Source: Dokdonella fugitiva
GTDB lineage: Bacteria; Pseudomonadota; Gammaproteobacteria; Xanthomonadales; Rhodanobacteraceae
Assembly: GCF_004342425.1 (NCBI RefSeq)
Contig: NZ_SLWQ01000011.1
Span: 48,377-112,376, forward strand
Direction: 5' to 3'
Length of the DNA: 64,000 bases
How positions within the stretch are numbered: position 1 is the first letter of the stretch; every line of letters begins with the position of its first letter. The position numbers were made by a program, and so were the translations under genes. Below the pieces are notes generated by a model that saw nothing but the letters and a program-made list of their open reading frames with translations, did not search any database and had not been told where the DNA came from. Shown piece after piece: positions 26,418-33,659 of this stretch.

Positions 26418-27877
26418 GCACCGATTACAGCGCCCTCGTCTCCAAGGTCTGGAACTACGCTCACGTCCTGCGTGATCAGGGCATCGGCTACGGCGACTAC
26501 GTCGAGCAGATCACCTATCTGCTGTTCCTCAAGATGGACCAGGAGCGCGAGGAGCAGTTGGGTGAGGCCTCCATCATTCCGCCGAAATGGCGCTGGTCGA
26601 GGCTCGCGCCGCTATCGGGTGATGATCTCGAGCTGCAGTACCGCGACACGCTGGAGGCCCTGGCCAAGGAGAAGGGCCTGATCGGCACCATCTTCCGCAA
26701 GGCGCAGAACAAGCTCACCGACCCCGCCAAGCTCAAGCGCGTCGTCTCGCTGATCGACGCCGAGACCTGGATCGGCATGGGCGTGGACGTGAAGGGCGCG
26801 ATCTACGAAGGGCTGCTGGAGAAGAACGCATCGGAGGTGAAGTCCGGTGCGGGCCAGTACTTCACCCCGCGACCACTGATCGAGGCGATGGTCAAGGTCG
26901 TCGATCCGCGCATCGGCGAGACGGTGCACGATCCGGCCTGCGGCACGGGCGGCTTCCTGCTGTCGGCGTACGACCATATGAAGGTGCAGTCGCAGGACCG
27001 CGCCCAGCAGCGCAAGCTGCGCGAACAGTCGCTGAGCGGCACGGACATCGTCGACGAGGTCGTGCGCCTGTGCGGCATGAACCTCTACCTGCACGGCATC
27101 GGCAACGGCGAGTCGCCGATCCGCGCGGCCGATGCACTCGCCAACGATCCGGGCGATCGTTACGACGTCATTCTTACCAACCCTCCCTTCGGCAAGAAGA
27201 GCAGCTACAAGGTCATCGGCGAGGACGGCGAGGTGGACACCGAGCGCGAGGATTACGAGCGCGAGGATTTCAAGTTCACCACGAGCAACAAGCAGCTCAA
27301 CTTCCTGCAGCACATCATGACCATCATGGAGTCGGATGGTCGCGCCGGCGTGGTGCTGCCGGACAACGTGCTGTTCGAGGCCGGCAGCGCCGGCGAGGGC
27401 ATCCGCAGGCGCCTGCTGCAGCAGTTCGACTTCCACACCCTGCTGCGCCTGCCGACGGGCATCTTCTACGCCAATGGCGTGAAGGCGAACGTCCTGTTCT
27501 TCGACAAGCACCCGCCGCGATCGGACGGCAAATCGAACAGCAAGGCGTTGTGGATCTACGACCTCCGCACGAACGAGCATTTCACGCTGAAGAAGAATCC
27601 CCTGAAGGCCACGGACCTCGACGACTTCGTCGCCCGCTATTGCGCGGGCAACCGCAGCAAGCGCAAGGAAACCGAGCGGTTCAAGCGCTTTGACGTCGTC
27701 GACTTGCTCAAGCGCGAAAAGATCAATCTCGACATCTTCTGGCTGAAGGACGAGAGCCTGGATGATGTAGACAGCCTGCCGCCGCCAGACGAGATTGCGG
27801 CGGAGATCGTCGAGAACTTGCAGGCCGCGTTGGAGGCCTTTCAATCGGTAGCGGACGAGCTGACACGGCGCGATTGA
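26414..27877 (+). CDS. hsdM: type I restriction enzyme, N6-adenine methyltransferase HsdM
   Basis: 487 aa. The N-terminal helical HsdM domain (KVWNYAHVLRDQGIGYGDYV) is followed by the catalytic fold with SAM-binding motif I DPACGTGGF near residue 173 and the catalytic motif IV NPPFGKKSS near residue 256, which marks N6-adenine specificity. It protects host DNA and, with HsdS and HsdR, forms the restriction complex. It overlaps hsdS by four bases and is followed after 16 bases by the accessory DUF262 gene. All key residues are intact, so the system should be able to modify DNA. Confidence 0.95.
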   Translation: MSTDYSALVSKVWNYAHVLRDQGIGYGDYVEQITYLLFLKMDQEREEQLGEASIIPPKWRWSRLAPLSGDDLELQYRDTLEALAKEKGLIGTIFRKAQNKLTDPAKLKRVVSLIDAETWIGMGVDVKGAIYEGLLEKNASEVKSGAGQYFTPRPLIEAMVKVVDPRIGETVHDPACGTGGFLLSAYDHMKVQSQDRAQQRKLREQSLSGTDIVDEVVRLCGMNLYLHGIGNGESPIRAADALANDPGDRYDVILTNPPFGKKSSYKVIGEDGEVDTEREDYEREDFKFTTSNKQLNFLQHIMTIMESDGRAGVVLPDNVLFEAGSAGEGIRRRLLQQFDFHTLLRLPTGIFYANGVKANVLFFDKHPPRSDGKSNSKALWIYDLRTNEHFTLKKNPLKATDLDDFVARYCAGNRSKRKETERFKRFDVVDLLKREKINLDIFWLKDESLDDVDSLPPPDEIAAEIVENLQAALEAFQSVADELTRRD

Positions 27878-27893
27878 ACATAGGGGGATCAAG

Positions 27894-30167
27894 ATGCCGA
27901 CGACGTTGTATCGCGATACGGGTTATTCACTCATACATCTCATCGAGGGAATCAAGCACGGCGATATCGCCTTGCCTGACATTCAACGACCTTTCGTCTG
28001 GTCGGCGACCAAGATTCGTGACCTGTTCGACTCGATGTACCGAGGCTATCCCATCGGCACGCTGATGTTCTGGGAAACCGGTGCCGAAACCGGTGCGCGA
28101 CAGGTGGGCGGCGGTTCGACCGATCGCGTGCCGAAGCTCCTCATCGTCGATGGCCAGCAGCGTTTGACCGCACTGTTTGCCGTGATCACGGGGCGTGAGG
28201 TCGTCAGCAAGTCATTCGAGAGCCGGCGCATCCGGATCGCCTTCAACCCGGGTGCGCAGACATTCGACGTCACCGATGCGGCCATCGAGCGCAGCCCCGA
28301 GTACATTCCGGACATCACGAAATTGTGGGACGGCAGCTACAAATCGACCGTGCGTGAATTCCTGCAGGCGCTCGACGACAGTCGCGAAGCGAAGACGACG
28401 CGGGAGGAGCAGGACATCCTCGAAGAGCGCATTGATCGCGTACGCGACCTGCGCGATTTCAGGTTCCAGGTGATCGAGCTGAATGCGAGTGCCGACGAGG
28501 AGCAGGTGGCCGACGTCTTCGTCAGGATCAACTCCGAAGGCGTCAAGCTCAATCAGGCCGACTTCATCCTCACGCTGATGTCGGTGCATTGGGAAGAGGG
28601 TCGAAGGCTGTTCGAAGGCTTCTGCCGTGCCGCGGTGGACCCGGCACACAAAGGCGCATCGGCGCGGAATCCTTACCTCGACCCCAGTCCGGACCAGTTG
28701 CTGCGCGCCACGGTAGGGCTGGCGTTTCGTCGCGGTCGGCTGCAAAACGTCTACAGCCTGCTCAGAGGCAAGGATCTCGATACAGGGAAAGTGAGTGCGA
28801 ATAGGCGCGATGAGCAGTTCGCCATCCTCAAGGCTGCGCAGGCGCACGTGCTCGATCTGATGCATTGGCACGAGTTCCTGAAGTGCCTGGCGGCTGCTGG
28901 CTTCAGGAGCAGTCGGATGATCAGTTCGTCGAACGCGATCATCTACAGCTATGTGCTGTGGCTGATCGGGCGGTGCTACCACGGTATCGACATCAAGGCA
29001 TTGCGTTCCGTTATTGCGCGCTGGTTCTTCATGGCGCACACGACCGGGCGCTACACGTCGAGTCCGGAGAGCCAGATCGAGGCGGATCTCGGAAGGATCG
29101 GGCAACTGGCGCCGGCGGACGGTGAAGCGTTCATGGCGGAGCTCGATCGCATCGTGCGTTCGAACTTCACGGGTGATTACTGGGACATTTCCCTGCCCAG
29201 TCGCCTGGACACCTCTTCTTCGCGGTCGCCGGTATTGTTCGCCTACTGGGCGGTGCTCAATGTCCTGGACGCCGAGCTCCTGTTCAGCGACATGCGCATC
29301 CGCGACATGGGCGATCCCTCGGGGGCCAGGCGGGCGATGGAACGCCACCACTTGTTCCCCAAAGGTTTCCTCGCGCAGAAGGGGATAGCGGGTGTCCGGC
29401 AGACGAACGCGATCGCCAATATGGCTTTTCTCGACTGGCCGGACAATGCGTCCATCAGTGCGGGTGATCCCGCGGTGTACTGGCCCAGGATGAGCGAGCT
29501 ACTGGGCGAGGATCGCACGAAGAAGCACATGTACTGGCATGCACTGCCGATCGGGTGGAGTGATCTCGACTACGAGACCTTCCTCGAAAAGCGGCGGGGA
29601 TTGATGGCTCGCGTCATCAGGGATGGCTTCGAGCGCCTGTGGGACGGCAAGCCGCAGGATCACGGTGCCAAGTCGCTCGCCGACTACCTTGCCCTGGAGG
29701 AGTCGCAAACACTGGAGTTCAAATCGAGCGCGCGCTGGAACGTTCGTGCGGGCATGGCGGACAAGAAGATGGAGCAGGTGATCGTCAAAGCAGTCTGTGG
29801 CCTTCTCAATGCGGAGGGAGGGACCTTGTTGATCGGCGTCGATGACGACGGCAAGGTTCTTGGCCTCGACGCCGATCTTGGAACGTTGGGAAAGAAGCAG
29901 GATCTGGACGGGTTCGAGCTGTTCTTGCGCCAGCTGCTCGACAATGCGTTATCGGTCCCGACGGCGGGGAAAGTCAGGATCCGCTTCGAAAGCTCCGGAG
30001 GAAAGGACGTATGCCTGGTGTCCGTCGCTTCTTCCGCAAAGCCGGTTTTCGCCAGGCCCGTGGAGAGTGGTGGGAAGGCTTCGGATTTCTGGGTGAGAGT
30101 CGGCAATCAGACCAAGCAATTGCACGGCGATGAGTTGGTCGTATACACCGATGACCACTGGGGTTAA
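27894..30167 (+). CDS. DUF262 (GmrSD-like) nuclease with HNH and C-terminal AlbA_2/Schlafen domain
   Basis: 757 aa with three modules. Residues 1 to about 330 form a DUF262/ParB-like domain with the signature IVDGQQRLTAL near residue 85, as in the GmrS half of type IV enzymes. Around residue 482 is an HNH-like motif, ERHHLFPKGF, in a DUF1524/GmrD-like context with an NMAFLDWPDN helix. From about residue 600 an AlbA_2 (Schlafen-type, DUF4062-unrelated) module appears: SQTLEFKSSARWN, then NAEGGTLLIGVDDDG. GmrSD enzymes cut DNA with modified cytosines using nucleotide hydrolysis. The fusion with AlbA_2 and the place inside a type I operon suggest an accessory antiphage factor. TAGGGGG precedes the ATG. 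Activity is inferred only. Confidence 0.85.
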   Translation: MPTTLYRDTGYSLIHLIEGIKHGDIALPDIQRPFVWSATKIRDLFDSMYRGYPIGTLMFWETGAETGARQVGGGSTDRVPKLLIVDGQQRLTALFAVITGREVVSKSFESRRIRIAFNPGAQTFDVTDAAIERSPEYIPDITKLWDGSYKSTVREFLQALDDSREAKTTREEQDILEERIDRVRDLRDFRFQVIELNASADEEQVADVFVRINSEGVKLNQADFILTLMSVHWEEGRRLFEGFCRAAVDPAHKGASARNPYLDPSPDQLLRATVGLAFRRGRLQNVYSLLRGKDLDTGKVSANRRDEQFAILKAAQAHVLDLMHWHEFLKCLAAAGFRSSRMISSSNAIIYSYVLWLIGRCYHGIDIKALRSVIARWFFMAHTTGRYTSSPESQIEADLGRIGQLAPADGEAFMAELDRIVRSNFTGDYWDISLPSRLDTSSSRSPVLFAYWAVLNVLDAELLFSDMRIRDMGDPSGARRAMERHHLFPKGFLAQKGIAGVRQTNAIANMAFLDWPDNASISAGDPAVYWPRMSELLGEDRTKKHMYWHALPIGWSDLDYETFLEKRRGLMARVIRDGFERLWDGKPQDHGAKSLADYLALEESQTLEFKSSARWNVRAGMADKKMEQVIVKAVCGLLNAEGGTLLIGVDDDGKVLGLDADLGTLGKKQDLDGFELFLRQLLDNALSVPTAGKVRIRFESSGGKDVCLVSVASSAKPVFARPVESGGKASDFWVRVGNQTKQLHGDELVVYTDDHWG

Positions 30168-30191
30168 TGCTTCTGGCGAAGGAGCTGGTTG

Positions 30192-31103
30192 ATGGACGCG
30201 CGACAGGATGAAGAATTCACCGCCTACCTGGGTGGTGCGGTCAGGGAAGCGGAGCGACTGAAGTACTTTCCGAACTACTTCAAGCGCGATCTGGCTGCGG
30301 AGGGGGGATTCAGCACGGTCAAGCGTATCCTCGATAGCGGCAAGCCGTCCGAGGGCTTTCGTAAGCTATGGGAATTGGGGCGATTGGATCTGTCGTGCGA
30401 GGCCATCATCGTCGAGACGAAGTGGAGAAGATACTTCGACGACGATCTGCTGGAACGCGCGGAGCGGCTGCTTTCGCAGATGAATTATCCATTCAAGCGG
30501 TTCGCCATATCGACCGCGGTGCCCGCACTGGTTTCGAGCGACGACGTCCAAATGGATGGCATTCAGAAGTCTCAATCCGACGCCGGTCGAACGGATGATG
30601 ATCCTCGGGGAGCGGGCGGAAGCGGCGCCCCACCGACCATAGGCGCGCCTGGTCAGAGCGATTCGTCCACTGAGCTACTGCGAGATCTCGCCGATATCGA
30701 ATCGAGGGATCTTCCGGCGACAACCCGAGCGGTGCTCGTCGATGCCCGCCTTGGCCAAGGCCAATTCCGGCAGGACCTGATCAAGTTGTGGGACGGCTCA
30801 TGCGCCGTCACCGGATGCACGGTCGCCGCAGTATTGAGAGCTTCCCACTGCAAACCGTGGAGGTTGTCGACAGATCGGGAGCGACTGAACCCGAACAACG
30901 GACTGTTGCTGTCTGCCAATCTCGACGCGCTTTTCGATGCCGGCTTGATTGCTTTCGATGATCAGGGCGAAATGATCGTGGCGAATGCGCTTTCGACCGC
31001 CGAGCGCACGGGGCTGTTCATTCCTGCTCGTCTGCGATGCAACCCGAATCGAGAACTCGCGGCGTTCCTGAGATTCCACCGAAACCATATGTTCGTGGAG
31101 TAG
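30192..31103 (+). CDS. HNH_2-type endonuclease with conserved N-terminal domain
   Basis: 303 aa from ATG 30192, with AAGGAG upstream. The C-terminal half is an HNH_2 domain: CAVTGCTVAAVLRASHCKPW, then LNPNNGLLLSANLDALFDAG, with the catalytic His in ASHCKPW. The N-terminal 110 residues contain YFPNYFKRDL and GFRKLWELGRLDLSCEA, a segment I recall from many restriction-linked hypothetical proteins, probably a DNA-recognition or assembly part. A low-complexity linker (about 120-165) joins them. It is 24 bases after the DUF262 gene and four bases before the next frame, so it is in the restriction operon. Target unknown. Confidence 0.83.
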   Translation: MDARQDEEFTAYLGGAVREAERLKYFPNYFKRDLAAEGGFSTVKRILDSGKPSEGFRKLWELGRLDLSCEAIIVETKWRRYFDDDLLERAERLLSQMNYPFKRFAISTAVPALVSSDDVQMDGIQKSQSDAGRTDDDPRGAGGSGAPPTIGAPGQSDSSTELLRDLADIESRDLPATTRAVLVDARLGQGQFRQDLIKLWDGSCAVTGCTVAAVLRASHCKPWRLSTDRERLNPNNGLLLSANLDALFDAGLIAFDDQGEMIVANALSTAERTGLFIPARLRCNPNRELAAFLRFHRNHMFVE

Positions 31104-31107
31104 TCCA

Positions 31108-31347
31108 ATGGCGAAGAAGAAGGTGGCACGCAAGCACGAAGTCCGCGCCGAACTGTCCAACGTCGAACTGGTGAAGGCTAAGTCTTCGTTGCGCCTCGAG
31201 ATCTTCGCCATCAAGGAGAAGCTCGGCGAGCTCGAAGTCGGGCGCGGCGCGATCTACTGGTTTGGAGCCAATCGCCAGAAGAGCAAGCGCATCGACTGGA
31301 CGCGGTTCGCCGAGATGATGGACGAGCTTGCCTACGGCAAGCGTTGA
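31108..31347 (+). CDS. small basic protein ending the restriction operon
   Basis: 79 aa, starting four bases after the HNH gene. It is Lys/Arg-rich (MAKKKVARKHEVRAEL) with a predicted helix in the middle and the segment IYWFGANRQKSKRIDWTRF near the C terminus. No known domain is recognised. Tight spacing and base composition similar to its neighbours argue for a real gene. It might bind DNA or act as a regulator, inhibitor or anti-restriction safety factor for the operon; no function is assigned. Confidence 0.7.
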   Translation: MAKKKVARKHEVRAELSNVELVKAKSSLRLEIFAIKEKLGELEVGRGAIYWFGANRQKSKRIDWTRFAEMMDELAYGKR

Positions 31348-31406
31348 CCGGCGGTGGGCGGCGAAGGCGCGGCGCTAGCCGAGCGCGCCTGTGGCCGTCG
31401 CGGGTG

Positions 31407-31832
31407 TCATGCGTCCTTTGCGCCAACACGGTCGATGGCATTCGCCACCGCAGTGCACGCGGCGATGACGTCGGTGACGAAGCGCTCGTCGATATCTAGG
31501 AGTCCCTCGTATTCACCGAGGTTGCGGCGGTCGTGCGCCTTGGCGAGGACGCGCCAGACCTCCGGGCCGAGACCGAGCGTGTGCGGCAGTACCTGGAAAA
31601 CGATGTAGCGGTGACTCGCGCGATAGTTGAATCTACGCAGCGCAGCGAGGCTGAGCGCGTGGGCGGCGTTGTAGGCGAGGTCGAAGCGACCTTCGAGCGA
31701 CAGCGCTGCGTTGCGCGCGTCGCCGAGGCGTGCGCGCCCCGACCGCAGCAGGCCTTCGAACTCGCGGATGTCGAAGGGTTCAGGATTCAGCGGCTTGCCG
31801 GCGCCGCTGAGATTCTCAAGCGCGGAGGACAT
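31407..31832 (-). CDS. HEPN-domain toxin of an MNT-HEPN pair
   Basis: 141 aa, an all-helical HEPN protein, the predicted ribonuclease toxin of type VII toxin-antitoxin modules. The active-site region is AHDRRNLGEYEG (residues 99-110). It has the Arg pair and the Tyr of the family but no His at the usual place of the R-x(4-6)-H motif, so catalysis may differ or be weak. GGAGACAAGG precedes the ATG. It begins 17 bases inside the end of the nucleotidyltransferase gene, giving an antitoxin-first, overlapping pair. MNT partners act by AMPylating a Tyr near this motif, and Tyr108 is available. Confidence 0.82.
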   Translation of the reverse strand: MSSALENLSGAGKPLNPEPFDIREFEGLLRSGRARLGDARNAALSLEGRFDLAYNAAHALSLAALRRFNYRASHRYIVFQVLPHTLGLGPEVWRVLAKAHDRRNLGEYEGLLDIDERFVTDVIAACTAVANAIDRVGAKDA

Positions 31833-32442
31833 CCTTGTCTCCCATCAGCCAGATGGTCGGCTGCTCGAGCACGCGCAGGGTGAACGCGTTGCGCTCACGC
31901 AAGCGGCGCTGCAGGTCAGCGCGCGAATACAGCGTCGGGTTGATGTCGCGACCGATCCGCTCGATCAGTGGGTGCAGGGCGAGCATCACCTCGGCGTAAG
32001 CGAGGGTGTCGGAAACGATCATCACATCGATGTCGCTGCCGGCGTGATCGCTGCCCTTGGCCACCGAACCGTAGACGAAGGCGGCATCGATGCGCGGCGC
32101 GAGCGGTGCGAGTGCATCGCGCAGCGGCTCGGCTATGGCGACCGTCTTGCGCATGATGGCGACCAATTCACCGTAGATCGGCGCGGCGGAATTCGCCTGA
32201 TAGTGCTTCTGATGACCGACCGGCTGCACGGTGAGCAGGCCGCTGTCCGTCAGCTTGGCGAGTTCGCGCTGGACGGCACCGGACCCCGCGCCGGTGAGCG
32301 CGATGAGCTCGCTCACGGTGTAACGGCGCTGCGGCTGGCCGAACAGCGAGCCCAACACGCGTTGCTGCGTCTGGGTGAACAACGCACTCGCAAGGCTGGT
32401 TTCAGTCTTGATCGGCGCAGCTCGGGAAGAGGCAATACCCAT
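31816..32442 (-). CDS. HTH-MNT nucleotidyltransferase antitoxin
   Basis: About 208 aa from ATG 32442 (MGIASSRAAP); a TTG at 32478 or an ATG at 32472 would add up to 12 residues. Residues 20-80 form a winged-HTH domain (TQTQQRVLGSLFGQPQRRYTV, then GSGAVQRELAKL). The C-terminal half is a minimal nucleotidyltransferase with the signature GS(125-126)-x10-D137-x-D139 in YGSVAKGSDHAGSDID. It would silence the HEPN toxin by AMPylation and repress its own promoter through the HTH. The palindrome at 32438-32469 overlaps the proposed start and is the likely operator. The two genes overlap. Confidence 0.83.
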   Translation of the reverse strand: MGIASSRAAPIKTETSLASALFTQTQQRVLGSLFGQPQRRYTVSELIALTGAGSGAVQRELAKLTDSGLLTVQPVGHQKHYQANSAAPIYGELVAIMRKTVAIAEPLRDALAPLAPRIDAAFVYGSVAKGSDHAGSDIDVMIVSDTLAYAEVMLALHPLIERIGRDINPTLYSRADLQRRLRERNAFTLRVLEQPTIWLMGDKDVLRA

Positions 32443-32469
32443 ATTGGGCACGGTAGTGCCCAATATGGG
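32438..32469. promoter_or_regulatory. palindromic operator of the MNT-HEPN module
   Basis: CCCATATTGGGCA (32438-32450) and its exact reverse complement (32457-32469) flank CGGTAG. Each 13-base arm contains the quasi-palindrome CCCATATTGGG. It sits on the start region of the HTH-containing antitoxin gene, an ideal place for autorepression. Confidence 0.75.
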
Positions 32470-32478
32470 CATTTGCAA

Positions 32479-32769
32479 GCCGCCAGGAGCTTGGCGCCAG
32501 GTGCGAATTCGCTGTACCGGCGTGTTCGCTACCGGCTTGGCTAGTTCGCCGTGGAGACGGCGGGACTCGCCTATTCGCGGCTCGACCCGCCCTGCGGTAG
32601 TTGGGCCATTTGCCTTGTCGCAGACGCGCGTGAAAGAGCAACATGGATTCCCGCTTTCGCGGGAATGACGACGGCGAGGCGGGTGCCGCGTTCAGTGTGT
32701 GTGCTGCACTCGGGTGGTGCGGAGCATGGCGTACCGGCAACACGCGTGTCGCGCAGGCCGCGCGGTGCT
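32479..32769. repeat. intergenic region with ATTCCCGC hairpin
   Basis: No gene in about 290 bases. It contains the short repeat ATTCCCGC-TTTC-GCGGGAAT (32647-32666), identical in its core to the hairpin at 39446-39479. It marks the right edge of the defence island. Confidence 0.6.
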
Positions 32770-33354
32770 TCAGCGCGGCACCAGGGTATCGATAAAGTCG
32801 CGAATATAAGCCTCAAACTCCTCATGACTCATCCGCGGCTGCCCAATCCGCGACAGCTGCACGAACCCGACATACGCCGAGTACGCGAGCCGCGCCCGAT
32901 TCGCCGCATGCGTCGGATCGAACCCCGCGTGACGGAACGCTTCGGTCAGGAACGCGATGCGCCGCGCTGAAACGCGTTCGACGACCGGCCCGATCAACGG
33001 CTGATCCAGCGCGCGGAACAACGCCGCGAGCACCGCGTGCGAGGGGCGCTTGTGGCTGACCTGGCGAACGAGTTCGCGCAGGCGTTCGCGCGGGTCGGGG
33101 ATCGCGCCGGTGGGGACGAGGACGTCCTGTTCGTCTTCGCGTTCCCAGCGCTCGAGCGCGGCCTGGATCAGGGCTTCGCGCGTGGTGAAGTGCCAGTAGA
33201 AGCTGCCTTTCGTCACGCCGAGGCGGCGGGCGAGGGGTTCGACGGCGACGGCGGCGAGGCCGCTTTCGGCGAGCGTCTCGAGCGCAGCGTGTTCCCAGTC
33301 GGCCGCGGAGAGGCGGGCCTTGGATTCGGCTTTCGCGGTGGCGTCCGTATTCAT
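32770..33354 (-). CDS. TetR/AcrR-family transcriptional regulator
   Basis: 194 aa from ATG 33354 (MNTDATAKAE). The N-terminal HTH is LARRLGVTKGSFYWHFTTRE (41-60), a classic TetR recognition helix; the remainder is a helical ligand-binding domain. It is divergently transcribed from fadE with 305 bases between, and an inverted repeat abuts the fadE -35 box, so the obvious target is fadE (an acyl-CoA-responsive repressor like FadR/PsrA-type TetR proteins). The ligand is inferred from context only. Confidence 0.87.
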   Translation of the reverse strand: MNTDATAKAESKARLSAADWEHAALETLAESGLAAVAVEPLARRLGVTKGSFYWHFTTREALIQAALERWEREDEQDVLVPTGAIPDPRERLRELVRQVSHKRPSHAVLAALFRALDQPLIGPVVERVSARRIAFLTEAFRHAGFDPTHAANRARLAYSAYVGFVQLSRIGQPRMSHEEFEAYIRDFIDTLVPR

Positions 33355-33446
33355 CCGGCGAGTGTGCCTGAGGCTCGGGGCATTGAGAACCGCGTCACGG
33401 GGCGGGGCCATATGATTTCCCGGCATTTCAAGTGCCTGCGGTATCC

Positions 33447-33460
33447 ATACGGATGCGTAT
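33447..33460. promoter_or_regulatory. candidate TetR operator upstream of fadE
   Basis: ATACG-GATG-CGTAT is an exact inverted repeat whose last T is the first base of the fadE -35 hexamer. Binding here would block RNA polymerase. Confidence 0.5.
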
Positions 33461-33488
33461 TGACTGGGTGGGGTAGCGTCACCATACT
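33460..33488 (+). promoter_or_regulatory. sigma-70 promoter of fadE
   Basis: TTGACT (33460-33465) and CATACT (33483-33488) are 17 bases apart. A 172-base leader with a family A REP arm (about 33527-33553) separates it from the GTG start. Confidence 0.6.
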
Positions 33489-33659
33489 GGGGTATAGCGG
33501 GCCTGTGGCCTTGCGCTTCGGTCGGGGTCGCCCACAGGGTGGGCTCCTACAGGTGGGGCGCGAGGCGGAACCCGGGCGCGGATCGCGCGCGGCGGGTGGC
33601 TTCGGCAGGCCTTGGATCGAGGTGGCGTGGCGCCGCCGCAGTTTTCCCAGGAGTTCGCC

